DNA of 59,838 bases, taken from Bordetella petrii. GTDB lineage: Bacteria; Pseudomonadota; Gammaproteobacteria; Burkholderiales; Burkholderiaceae_B. Positions 31,431 through 39,564 of the stretch are shown piece after piece. The position numbers and the translations under genes were made by a program. The notes under the pieces are model-generated. The model was given only the letters and a program-made list of their open reading frames with translations. It ran no database searches and had not been told where the DNA came from. The stretch covers positions 1 to 59,838 of the forward strand of contig WMBV01000032.1 in NCBI GenBank assembly GCA_017745595.1, given 5' to 3'. Within the stretch, counting starts at the first letter, position 1; each line of letters starts with the position of its first letter.

Positions 31431-32348
31431 TCAAGGCATGGCGGCGATGCGCGCGGCTTCGCGGGCCGAGGCGGGCAGCATGGGGCCGTGGCCCAGGCCG
31501 GGAAAACTGCGAAAGCGCACGCTCAGGCCCGGCTTGTCCGCCAGTTCGCCGGCCAGCGCGCGCGCGTTGCCGCCGCTTTCCGCCACGGGGCGGCGCGGCG
31601 CCGCGCGCTGCGTCCGCGAACGTTCCGAATCGCCCACCCACAGATACAGTTGCCGCGGCGCGGCCGCGCAGCAGCCGGCGGTATCCAGCGCGCGCAAGCG
31701 GTCGGCCATGTACGGCGCATGCCACCACAGCGACGGGCTGGCCGCCACGTAGCGCTGGAAGGCGCGTGGACGCGTGCTGAGCGCATGCAGCACGAACAGT
31801 CCGCCGTACGAATGCCCGTACAGGGTCTGGCGCGACAGGTCGAGGGGGGCGGCCGCCTGCGCCAGCGGCTTGACGCGCTGCTCGATCAGGTCCAGCCAGG
31901 CATCGGCGCCGCCGTTGCGTCGCCCCGCCTGGCGCGGATCGGTATCGCCGTGGCTGCCCGGGGGCGGCGTGGGCGTGTAGTCCCACGCGCGCGCCGCCAC
32001 GTCGAAGCGGGCATCGACGTCGTAGCCGATGCCGACCAGCACCGCCGCGGGGGCCGTGCCCGTATCGGCCAAGGCTTGCAGCGCGGCATTGCCGTCCAGC
32101 AGATACAGCACCGGCCAGCCGGCGGCGGGCGCCGGGCCGGCGGGCACGATGATGTGCAGGCGCACGGCGCGCAAGCCGTCGGCGCGCGGCAGCACCACCT
32201 GCTGGGCCAGGCCCAGCAGGCCCAGCCGGGCGCGCGCCCGGGCCGGCGTCATGCCGTCGTCCAGCACCGGCTGCCCGTAGGCATTCGGCGTGGCCGCCAG
32301 CAGGGCGCCGCACAGCGCCGCCAGGGCGGGAAGGGCGCAGCGCCCCAT
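31431..32348 (-). CDS. Putative periplasmic siderophore esterase (IroE-like alpha/beta hydrolase)
   Basis: A 305-residue alpha/beta hydrolase with a Sec-type signal peptide (cleavage after about residue 25, NAYG-QP). The nucleophile elbow is LYGHSYGGLFVL and the C-terminal His is in FPGLGHGPMLP. The WPVLYLLDGNAALQ segment and the ASPSLWWH motif match the IroE/Fes-like esterase family, which opens the trilactone ring of enterobactin-type siderophores. The start codon overlaps the stop of the receptor gene (ATGA), so the two are translated together. The exact siderophore is an inference. Confidence 0.8.
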   Translation of the reverse strand: MGRCALPALAALCGALLAATPNAYGQPVLDDGMTPARARARLGLLGLAQQVVLPRADGLRAVRLHIIVPAGPAPAAGWPVLYLLDGNAALQALADTGTAPAAVLVGIGYDVDARFDVAARAWDYTPTPPPGSHGDTDPRQAGRRNGGADAWLDLIEQRVKPLAQAAAPLDLSRQTLYGHSYGGLFVLHALSTRPRAFQRYVAASPSLWWHAPYMADRLRALDTAGCCAAAPRQLYLWVGDSERSRTQRAAPRRPVAESGGNARALAGELADKPGLSVRFRSFPGLGHGPMLPASAREAARIAAMP

Positions 32349-34567
32349 CAGTAAGACACCGTCATGGTGGCGTAGTAGGCGCGCCCCGGCTCGTTATAGG
32401 TGGCGGCGCCGGCCGAGCTGGAATTGCCTTCGCGGTACAACTGCTTGTCGAACAGATTGCTGACCCCGACGCGAAAGCGCAGGTGCCGGTTGGGCTCGTA
32501 GCCTACGCTCAGCCCCACCAGCGCGTACGGGCTGAGGGTCTGCAGGGCGTTGCCTTCCAGTTCTTCGCCGGTGCGCGCGTTGAGCGCCGGGCCTTCTTGC
32601 TTGCCGTAGTACGTGACGTTGGCCTGGAACGACCATTGCGGTGTGTAGTACCAGTCCAGCGTGCTGTTGATGGTGTATTCGGGAATCACGCTCAGCGGGT
32701 CGCCCGTGCTCTTGTCCTTGGACTGGATCATGTAGGTGAAGTTGGTGTTCCAGTCGAGCGCGGGGGTCAGCGGAATGAACAGATTGCCTTCCAGGCCTTC
32801 CACCACCGCCTTGCCGCTGTTGGTCCATTGCAGCACGCGCGCGCCGTTGGGCAGGCGGTAAAGGTAATCGTTGCTGGCGATGATCTTGTTTTTGTAGTCG
32901 TTGCGGAAGTACGCCGCGCTGGTGCGCCAGGTGCCCGGGTCGTACTCGAAGCCGATTTCCTTGTTGACGCTGGTTTCCGGTTCCAGGTTTTCGTTGCCCA
33001 CCAGATAGCAGCCGCCCGAGTTGGTCTGCGATTGCAGGCAGCCGTTGCCGCGGCTGTACAACAGGTAGTTGGGATTGGACTGGTACAGGTTGGGCGCCTT
33101 GTAGGCGCGCGCGATGCCGCCCTTGATGCGGAAATAGTCGGTGGCCGCGTACGACGCGTTCAGGCTGGGGCTCCAGTTGTTGCCGAATTCGCTGTTGTGG
33201 TCGAAGCGTACGCCCGGCGTCAGCGTGGTGCGCAGTCCGGCCTCGATGTTGTCTTCGACGAACAGCGCGTAGCTGGTCTGGCTGGTGCGGGTCGCGCGGT
33301 CGCTGCCCGCCGTGCCGCCGATGGTGCCGCCCGTGCCCGAGTATTCCTGGCGCATGGCCGACGGGTCGTCCAGCGACTCGCGCAGGGCTTCTACCCCGAC
33401 GGTGGCCACTTGCTGCCAGCCCAGGGTAAACGGTACGTTGACCTCGCCGGCGGCGCGCAGGTTGCGCAGGCGCGCGGTCTCGCGGCCCAGGTCTTGCGGA
33501 GCGCCTTCGGGGCCGCCGGCCAGGCCTTCCTGCTGGCGCGAATTGCGGGTGTAGTCATACGACAGCGAGGCGCGCGACGTGCCCCAATCATAAGTGCCGC
33601 GGTGCGTCAGCCCGACGTTCTGCCGGTACATCGCATTGGTTTCCGAACCGTACAGGCTGTCGCTGAAATCGCTGTTGTTGTTGTTCATGGTGTCGCCGGC
33701 GAACAGGTTGCCCTGGCGGCTGAAGCCCATGTCCAGCTCCACCGTGTTGCGGGTGTCGGGCCGCCACGAGAACAGTGCATTCAGGTCCTGGTTGATGACG
33801 CCCTCGCGGCCCGAGGTATCCGGAATGCCGTTGGCGCCGGTTTCGGCGTGGCCGGCGTTGATGTCGCGCGCATCGGGGTTGGTCTTGTTGTAGTTGCCGT
33901 AGATCCGCATGCTCAAGGCGTCGGTAATGGGCGTGGACAAGCGCACATTGACCCGGTTGGTGTTGCCTTCCCTGCTGTCTTCGGGCTGGTTCAAGTAATA
34001 CGTGGCCGACGCGCTGACCTGGTCGGTCGGCTGCTTGGTGATGATGTTCACCACCCCGCCCATGGCGCCCGAGCCATAGCGGGCGGCGGCCGGGCCGCGG
34101 ATCACTTCGATGCGTTCCACCTGCTCGGCCGGCACCCAGTTGGTGTCGCCGCGGGTGTCGCGGTCGCCGTTCCAGCCGTAGCGCACGGCGGTGCGCGAAT
34201 TGACCGGCTTGCCGTCGATCAGGATCAGGGTGTTTTCGGGCCCCATGCCCCGGATATCGACCTGGCGGCTGTTGCCGCGCGCGCCGCTGGCGCTGTTGCC
34301 GGTAAGGTTCACGCCCGGCTCGCGGCGGATGACGTCCGCCAGGTCGTTGGCGGGCGGGCGGCGCCGGATTTCCTCGGCGGTGATCACCGATACGCCCAGC
34401 GATTCCTTGATTTCTTCTTCGGCCGTGCCCAGCACCTGCACGGCGGACATTTCCTGCACGACCGCGGGGTCGTGCGGCAGGGGAGCATCCTGGGCCAGGG
34501 CTGCGCCTGACAGGGCAAAACTGATGGCCGCGCCCAGATACGGGCGCGCGAAAGAGGGCGTAGACAT
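32348..34567 (-). CDS. bfeA: TonB-dependent ferric enterobactin receptor (FepA/PfeA/BfeA type)
   Basis: A 739-residue outer-membrane receptor with a signal peptide (cleavage at ALAQ), a TonB-box region (MSAVQVLGTAEEE), a plug domain and a 22-strand barrel ending in a terminal Y (ATMTVSY). The plug contains RYGWNGDRDTRGDTNWVPAE and IEVIRGPAAARYGSGAMGG, which closely match FepA-class receptors. The Bordetella name BfeA is used because the regulator gene is divergent and an esterase gene is coupled. Specificity for enterobactin is inferred from family. Confidence 0.85.
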   Translation of the reverse strand: MSTPSFARPYLGAAISFALSGAALAQDAPLPHDPAVVQEMSAVQVLGTAEEEIKESLGVSVITAEEIRRRPPANDLADVIRREPGVNLTGNSASGARGNSRQVDIRGMGPENTLILIDGKPVNSRTAVRYGWNGDRDTRGDTNWVPAEQVERIEVIRGPAAARYGSGAMGGVVNIITKQPTDQVSASATYYLNQPEDSREGNTNRVNVRLSTPITDALSMRIYGNYNKTNPDARDINAGHAETGANGIPDTSGREGVINQDLNALFSWRPDTRNTVELDMGFSRQGNLFAGDTMNNNNSDFSDSLYGSETNAMYRQNVGLTHRGTYDWGTSRASLSYDYTRNSRQQEGLAGGPEGAPQDLGRETARLRNLRAAGEVNVPFTLGWQQVATVGVEALRESLDDPSAMRQEYSGTGGTIGGTAGSDRATRTSQTSYALFVEDNIEAGLRTTLTPGVRFDHNSEFGNNWSPSLNASYAATDYFRIKGGIARAYKAPNLYQSNPNYLLYSRGNGCLQSQTNSGGCYLVGNENLEPETSVNKEIGFEYDPGTWRTSAAYFRNDYKNKIIASNDYLYRLPNGARVLQWTNSGKAVVEGLEGNLFIPLTPALDWNTNFTYMIQSKDKSTGDPLSVIPEYTINSTLDWYYTPQWSFQANVTYYGKQEGPALNARTGEELEGNALQTLSPYALVGLSVGYEPNRHLRFRVGVSNLFDKQLYREGNSSSAGAATYNEPGRAYYATMTVSY

Positions 34568-34640
34568 GCCGGATTCTCCGAGTGCGCAGTAAATGGCGCA
34601 CCCCTGGGAGCCGGTGGCGCGCCTATTATGATTTAATAAG

Positions 34641-34659
34641 AATGATTTCCAATATCATT
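34641..34659. promoter_or_regulatory. Fur-box-like site between bfeA and its regulator
   Basis: AATGAT and ATCATT half-sites flank TTCCAAT, within an AT-rich stretch (34625-34662) that stands out in this GC-rich DNA. The pattern fits three overlapping N-A-T-A/T-A-T hexamers of a Fur site. It lies 74 bases before the receptor start and 83 before the regulator start, so it could control both. Confidence 0.6.
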
Positions 34660-34741
34660 TTCTGGTCAGGATTATGTCAGCCTCTCTTTCGCTTGGGATT
34701 TGCCCTGCCACCAGAAAGCTTTGCCGGATCCTCATTTGTCC

Positions 34742-35746
34742 ATGAGTTCGACATCGTCCAATGCCGGCGCGCCGTTTCGCCGGGTTCCCAGGCTGATCGA
34801 CGAGCCGGCGCTGCGGCGCCAGGCCCGTCACGGCACGGCGCAGTACGCGGTGGCGGCGCCCAGCGCCGGCCAGTCCATGTTCGAGGGCCTGATCGACACC
34901 GTGGTGCTGGCCGAAGGCCTGATCCTGCACCGCGTGGACGCGCGCGACCTGCAGGGCGTGGCCGTGCGCGCCATGCTGCGGCCCGGCCTGCGCGTGGCGC
35001 TGACCGTGGGGGGCAAGGCCGACGTGAGCTTCGGCGGACGGCGCGTGCTGCTGGGGCCGTGCCCCGGCGGCGGGGCGCGCGGCGCCGTCGTGGCGGTGGC
35101 CGAGCCGGCTGAATTCGTGCGCCAGTCGCGGCGCGGCGACCTGGAACGCACGGTCAGCCTGACCTTCGGCCATGATTGGCTGTGGCGCCGCTTCGGCGAA
35201 GAGACGCAGTGCTGCCTGGCCTATGCGCGCCAGCACCTGGCGGTGCACGAATGGCGCGCTTCCGTGCAGGCGGTGGCGCTGGCCGAACAGATGCTGGCGC
35301 CGCCAGACCTGGAGGGCGTCCTGTGGGGCATGTATCTGGAGTCGCGCGCGCTGGACCTGGCGGTCGAGGCCTTCGCCAGCCTGCGCGGCACGGTGGCCGC
35401 CGCGGTACCGCTGGGCTTGCGCCACCGCGAGCGCGCGCGCATGGAGCAGGTGCGCGACCTGCTCGACAGCGGCCAGGCCGATTCCATGACCCTGGAGCAG
35501 ATCGCGGCCTACGCCTGCGTCAGCGCCAACACCCTGCAGCGCCACTTTCGCGCGGTATGGGGCAAGACGGTGTTTGCCTATCTGCGCGACGCGCGGCTGG
35601 CGCGGGCCCGGCTGGCGCTGGAGCGCGATGCGGTCAGCGTGGCGCAGGCGGCCTGGATCGCCGGCTATTCCAGCCCCGCCAACTTCGCCACGGCGTTCCG
35701 CCAGCAGTACGGCATTCCGCCGGGGCAGGTGGGGCGGCGGGCGTGA
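34742..35746 (+). CDS. bfeR: AraC-family transcriptional regulator, probable BfeR-like
   Basis: A 334-residue regulator with the AraC double helix-turn-helix at residues ~240-330: DSMTLEQIAAYACVSANTLQ and VSVAQAAWIAGYSSPANFAT, ending FRQQYGIPPGQ. The N-terminal ~200 residues are the effector domain, without a recognisable cupin motif. The ATG at 34742 (MSSTSSNAGAP) is preferred over an upstream TTG. Divergent from the enterobactin receptor, it probably activates it in response to the bound siderophore, as known for BfeR and PchR-type regulators. Confidence 0.75.
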   Translation: MSSTSSNAGAPFRRVPRLIDEPALRRQARHGTAQYAVAAPSAGQSMFEGLIDTVVLAEGLILHRVDARDLQGVAVRAMLRPGLRVALTVGGKADVSFGGRRVLLGPCPGGGARGAVVAVAEPAEFVRQSRRGDLERTVSLTFGHDWLWRRFGEETQCCLAYARQHLAVHEWRASVQAVALAEQMLAPPDLEGVLWGMYLESRALDLAVEAFASLRGTVAAAVPLGLRHRERARMEQVRDLLDSGQADSMTLEQIAAYACVSANTLQRHFRAVWGKTVFAYLRDARLARARLALERDAVSVAQAAWIAGYSSPANFATAFRQQYGIPPGQVGRRA

Positions 35747-35755
35747 GTCCGGGCA

Positions 35756-35843
35756 GGTGTCTGGCTCCCGTCAGGGTGCCTGACACCGCTGTGTGCAAAC
35801 GATCTACGAGGCGGTGTCTGACACCCTGCGGGAGTCAGACACC
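35756..35843. repeat. Palindromic repeat pair, copy 6 (left flank of Bug/racemase module)
   Basis: Arms at 35756-35787 (diverged: GGTGTCTGGCTCCCGTCAGG...) and 35813-35843 (standard). The spacer contains TGCAAACGATCTACGAGGC, also found in the pair at 37856-37942 in the same orientation. The two copies are therefore near-identical ~95-bp direct repeats. Confidence 0.93.
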
Positions 35844-35881
35844 TGGCAATAGAACCGCCGCCCGCAACACCGCCATGCCGC

Positions 35882-36694
35882 TCAGGGCCGCGCCATGAGC
35901 GCGACCAGTTCGGGGTCCTGCCGCGCGTAGGCGCCCGCGCGGCTGATCTGCACGTTGCAGTCGGTGCGCAGGCGCACCATCATGATGGCCGATCGCCAGG
36001 CGATGGCCAGGACGTCGACGACCGAGGCGCCGCAAACCTGTGTCAGCTTATGTTGGATCAACAGCGACGCCAGCACGCTCTCGGCGGGAACGATGACGTC
36101 GGCGCCGTGCCGGGCCACGGCCTGCGAGGCCGCGTTCGTGAAGGCCTGCAATACGAGTTGCGGGTCTTGGGCCGCCGCTTCGAGCAGCTCGGCCTCGTGC
36201 ATAGGAGGATCCATCGGTGCGCAGGGCAGCACGCGCGAGGTCAGTCCGTGTTTCTTGACCGTCGACTGTACGATGGCGGATATCTCGGGGGCATTCGCGA
36301 TGGGAGCGATGCTTTGCCCGAGCGAGCACGACACCAGCATCGACGATTCCAGTATGCCGATCACCGGGATGTCCACCGCCGAGCGCATTTCGCGCAGCAT
36401 CGGCTCGCTGAACGAGCCGACCACGAATGCGTCGAAGCCGTCGCGCTCGGCCTGGATCGCATAGTCGATGATCTGGTCGACCGCCCGGTGGTACACAAAG
36501 GCGTTGCCCAGGGCCGACGTGGGCGTGCGGCCATGATAGGTGCCTGCCCGCAAGCCATGGACATGCACCGTGGCCTCGCCGTGCAGCACCTGGCCGGCAT
36601 GCTTGTTCAGGAAGTCGCGGTAGCTGCCCAGGCCGTCGAGCTCCGTCATCGATTGATGCCAGAGCCGCAATGGTTTGCGTTGGCTTGCCTGCAT
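35882..36694 (-). CDS. Asp/Glu/hydantoin racemase-like protein lacking both catalytic cysteines
   Basis: A 270-residue protein resembling the aspartate/glutamate/hydantoin racemase superfamily. DGFDAFVVGSFSEPMLREMR followed by DIPVIGILES matches the family segment ending C-F-x-D-P-x-L, but the cysteine is replaced by Ser94. The second half, GADVIVPAESVLAS, has Glu205 where the second catalytic Cys (V-L-G-C-A-G-M) is expected. Two-base racemisation is thus unlikely; a lyase, hydrolase or binding role is possible. The start at 36694 is set by a GGAGG ribosome binding site. It follows a Bug receptor gene by 76 bases. Confidence 0.75.
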   Translation of the reverse strand: MQASQRKPLRLWHQSMTELDGLGSYRDFLNKHAGQVLHGEATVHVHGLRAGTYHGRTPTSALGNAFVYHRAVDQIIDYAIQAERDGFDAFVVGSFSEPMLREMRSAVDIPVIGILESSMLVSCSLGQSIAPIANAPEISAIVQSTVKKHGLTSRVLPCAPMDPPMHEAELLEAAAQDPQLVLQAFTNAASQAVARHGADVIVPAESVLASLLIQHKLTQVCGASVVDVLAIAWRSAIMMVRLRTDCNVQISRAGAYARQDPELVALMARP

Positions 36695-36770
36695 GGAAGT
36701 GCCCTCCGGTTCTTTGGTCGATGCAAATGCGCTGCCCGGCATGGCCTTGCGGCCGATGCCGGGTACCGGT

Positions 36771-37718
36771 TTACTGCGGCTTGATATTGAGGTCGGCCAG
36801 GTTTTTCTGCCAGTGCGCGATGTCGTCGCGCACCATCGATGCAAACGCTTTCTGGCTGAGCGACAGCGGAATGCTGCCTGTCTTGACGAACCGCTCTTTC
36901 ATCTGGGGTTCTTCCAGTACTTTCGTGAATGCCGCATGCAAGCGTTCGACGACGTCCATCGGCGTATTGGGCGGGGCCAGGATGCCCTGCCAGATCACGA
37001 CATCGGTGGGAACCCCCTGGCTGGTCAGGCTGGGCAGGCCCTCGAATGGCGTGTTGGACGCGACGCCCAGCGTTACCACGCGGTCGCGGAAAGACAGCCA
37101 CAACGGGCCGGGCATGAACATCAGGTCCACCTGTCCCGCCAGCACCGATTGCGCGGCCGGGGCCGCGCCCTGGTAGGGCACATTGAGCAGATCAATGCCG
37201 GAGGCGGCGCGGAAGGTTTCGGCGCTGACGTGTCCCAGGCTGCCGTTGCCCCACGATGCGTACGAAAGCTGCCTGGTCTTGGCCAGTTCCAGCAGTTCCG
37301 CGGTGGTCTTGATCCCCAGGTCCGAGCGGGTCACCAAGACAGTCGTGAGCAGATTGACCGGCGCGACGGCGACGAACGCTTCGGGCTTGTAGCGTGTCAG
37401 GCCCGGCTGCAAGTGGGGCGCGATGGACACCGCGTCAGAGGCGCCCAGCAATAGCGTATAGCCATCCGGCTCGGCGCGGAACACCAGGTCCGTGCCCACG
37501 ATGCCGCCGGCGCCGGGGCGGTTTTCCACGACCACGGGCTGGCCCAGTTCCTGGCCGAGGCGGTCGCTCATCGAGCGGGCCGCGACATCCGATGCGCCTC
37601 CGGGCGGGTAGGGCACCACGACCCTGATGGGATGGGTGGGATTCCATTCTGCCTGCGCCGGGGCAATAAAGCCGGTGCATAAGATGGCAGCCGTCACTAA
37701 CGCGCGCCCGAATTTCAT
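36771..37718 (-). CDS. Bug-family tripartite tricarboxylate transporter substrate-binding protein
   Basis: A 315-residue periplasmic receptor of the Bug (TctC-like) family, abundant in Bordetella. It has a Sec signal peptide (cleavage about QAEW), then HPIRVVVPYPPGGASDVAARS and ENRPGAGGIVGTDLV, the conserved carboxylate-binding loops. Two in-frame ATGs lie 6 bases apart; the second (37718, MKFGRALVT) has the better spacing to AGGAG. No tctAB membrane genes are nearby, as is common for orphan Bug proteins. Probably co-transcribed with the racemase-like gene. Confidence 0.9.
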   Translation of the reverse strand: MKFGRALVTAAILCTGFIAPAQAEWNPTHPIRVVVPYPPGGASDVAARSMSDRLGQELGQPVVVENRPGAGGIVGTDLVFRAEPDGYTLLLGASDAVSIAPHLQPGLTRYKPEAFVAVAPVNLLTTVLVTRSDLGIKTTAELLELAKTRQLSYASWGNGSLGHVSAETFRAASGIDLLNVPYQGAAPAAQSVLAGQVDLMFMPGPLWLSFRDRVVTLGVASNTPFEGLPSLTSQGVPTDVVIWQGILAPPNTPMDVVERLHAAFTKVLEEPQMKERFVKTGSIPLSLSQKAFASMVRDDIAHWQKNLADLNIKPQ

Positions 37719-37754
37719 GAACATGTCTCCTGTTTGAGCAATATGCTTTGTCTG

Positions 37755-37805
37755 GTTATTCCGATATAGGAATAACATACCCAAATAGGAATTCTATAGG
37801 GATTC
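37755..37805. promoter_or_regulatory. Inverted and direct repeats upstream of the Bug/racemase operon
   Basis: A palindrome with perfect 8-base arms, GTTATTCC-GATATA-GGAATAAC (37755-37776). The motif ATAGGAAT occurs at 37766 and 37785, and as ATAGGGAT at 37796. This AT-rich stretch lies 37-87 bases before the Bug start and is likely an operator region. No regulator gene is adjacent. Confidence 0.55.
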
Positions 37806-37855
37806 TCGGCGACAATCGGGTAGGGGTTACCCGTAGCCGTGGGGAAGGGAGGCGG

Positions 37856-37942
37856 GGTGTCTGGCCCCCGCCAGGGTGCCTGACCCCGTGTGCGCAAACG
37901 ATCTACGAGGCGGTGTCTGACACCCTGCGGGAGTCAGGCACC
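37856..37942. repeat. Palindromic repeat pair, copy 7 (right flank of Bug/racemase module)
   Basis: Arms at 37856-37887 (diverged: GGTGTCTGGCCCCCGCCAGG...) and 37912-37942. The spacer shares GCAAACGATCTACGAGGC with copy 6, and identity continues past the second arm into CCTGGCAAT. Same orientation as copy 6, so the ~2 kb between them is bounded by direct repeats. Confidence 0.93.
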
Positions 37943-37972
37943 TGGCAATGCGGGATGAAACGGCTGCGGCCG

Positions 37973-38064
37973 ATCGGGGACGCCGCGGATCCGGCTTGGC
38001 CGGTCCGCCGGCGTCGCCCCTTTGAGGGGGAAGCGCGCAGCGCTTCGGGGGTGGGACTTTCTCT
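37973..38064. repeat. GC-rich stop-codon-adjacent repeat, copy B
   Basis: Reverse complement of the element after ftsH. Read on the minus strand it begins right after the M81 peptidase stop codon (AGAGAAAGTCCCACCCCCGA) and continues with GCTTCCCCCTCAAAGGGGCG and CGGACCGGCCAAGCCGG. Differences from copy A are scattered single bases. The element occupies the same position relative to the gene end in both copies. Confidence 0.88.
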
Positions 38065-39564
38065 TCAGTATCCCGCCGGGATATGGCGGTGCTTGAAGGG
38101 CAGCTTGGATAAGTCCAGGCAGGCCGGCCCGGGCGCATCGCAATCGATGATTTCGGCGCAGCGCTGCGCGAACGCGGCGCGGAAATGGTTTTTTGCCTTG
38201 ACGCACAGCAGCCGCAGGTCGGCCGGCTCGATACCGTGCAACGTATAGAAGGCGGGGTCGTCGGCCGCCACCACGCGTTCGGTCACGATCACGCGCAGCG
38301 ACGGCAAGCCCTGCACGCGCAGCACCGCGCTCGGACCGCAGCGCCGTTCCACGCCGGTTTGCATGGGGCCTGCATTGACAAACACGCCGTCGGTCAGGCG
38401 TTCCACGACGGCGCGCACCGGAACGCCCGCGCCAAAGTGCGGGCCATTGCGGCCACCCAGCGTGACTTGTACGGGCTGGCCCACGCCGGCCCGATGCGCG
38501 GCCTGCACGGTATCCGGGTCGGCAAAGCTGGCGAACAGGGCGGGCACCCGCGGCTGGGCGTCGATCAGGGCCTGGAACAATCCCGGCGTGTCGCCGCCGC
38601 CGCCCGACAGCGGGTTGTCGCCCGAATCCGTGACCGCGATCAGGCCGGGTTCGGTGCTGGCCAGCGCCGCGGCCAGGGCCTCGCCGGCCGACGGCAGTCG
38701 CATGCGAAATGCCTCGGCCAGTTCGTGGATGCGGTTCATTACCTGGCGGGCGGCCGCCTGCGCCGCCCGGCCATCGGGGTCGGCCCCGGCATCGCTGACC
38801 GCGAATACCGACGCGCCGGTGGCCGCGGTATCCGAATACGGAAAACCGCCGAACACCGATACGTCGATCACCGGCCCCACTGTGGCGTCGCGGGCGGCCT
38901 GCTCCAGCACATGCATGGGGCCGCCGGGGGCGGTGCGCATATTGATGCTGGGCAGGACCACGCCTTCATTGAGCAGCACGCGCCGCGTGCGCAAGCCCCG
39001 GGTTGCGCAGCGCACCAGGCCGTCGAGCACGCGATCGGCCACTTCGTCCATGTCTATATGCGGGTGGGTGCGATACACGGAAGCGATGTCGAGCACGTCG
39101 GCCCAGGCCGGGGGCATGTTGCCGTGCAGGTCGAAGCTGGCGCCCAGCGGCACATCGGGCAGCAGTTCGCGCACCATGCGGGCGATGTCCAGTTCGGGCG
39201 TTTCGCGCTTGCCGGTGATGGCGGCGCCATGCAGCGACAGATAGACCGCGTCCCAGCCGCCCTGCGCCATGCCAGCCTGCAGGCCGGCCCGTACTTCTTG
39301 CGTGTAGCGCTGCATCACGGCTTCGTCGATGGGGCCGGCCGGCAGCGCGGCCGCGCAGCGCAGCACCACGACTTCCCATTCGGGATGCGTATCGGCGAAC
39401 CGGGCCACGGCGCCCAGTTCGGTGGCGGTGCCGCGCATGGCATCGAGTACGGCGGGGCCGGCATGCCATTCGTATTGCTCGAATTGCGGCATGCCCGCGG
39501 GCACCGGCCCGAACGCATTGCCCTCGAACCACAGGCGCGCAACGGCCAGGCGCTTGCGCGTCAT
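38065..39564 (-). CDS. M81 family metallopeptidase (MlrC-like)
   Basis: A 499-residue protein of the M81/MlrC family, zinc peptidases named for the enzyme that finishes degradation of linearised microcystin. The metal motif region is SLHGAAI and ASFDLHGNMPPAW (D-L-H-G-N), followed by ASVYRTHPHIDMDE with further His ligands. The second half has VTDSGDNPLSGGGGDT, also typical. The ATG overlaps the stop of the upstream Bug gene (ATGA). It is the third gene of a nitrilase-Bug-M81 operon. Most members act on unknown peptide or amide substrates; microcystin is not implied. Confidence 0.85.
   Translation of the reverse strand: MTRKRLAVARLWFEGNAFGPVPAGMPQFEQYEWHAGPAVLDAMRGTATELGAVARFADTHPEWEVVVLRCAAALPAGPIDEAVMQRYTQEVRAGLQAGMAQGGWDAVYLSLHGAAITGKRETPELDIARMVRELLPDVPLGASFDLHGNMPPAWADVLDIASVYRTHPHIDMDEVADRVLDGLVRCATRGLRTRRVLLNEGVVLPSINMRTAPGGPMHVLEQAARDATVGPVIDVSVFGGFPYSDTAATGASVFAVSDAGADPDGRAAQAAARQVMNRIHELAEAFRMRLPSAGEALAAALASTEPGLIAVTDSGDNPLSGGGGDTPGLFQALIDAQPRVPALFASFADPDTVQAAHRAGVGQPVQVTLGGRNGPHFGAGVPVRAVVERLTDGVFVNAGPMQTGVERRCGPSAVLRVQGLPSLRVIVTERVVAADDPAFYTLHGIEPADLRLLCVKAKNHFRAAFAQRCAEIIDCDAPGPACLDLSKLPFKHRHIPAGY

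Noticed and set aside
32483-34510. 675-codon frame antisense to the TonB receptor
   Set aside because: No signal peptide or domain; mirror of the receptor gene.
38065-39564. M81 protein called as a true microcystin-degrading MlrC
   Set aside because: mlrA/B/D are absent, and M81 proteins are widespread in bacteria that do not degrade microcystin.
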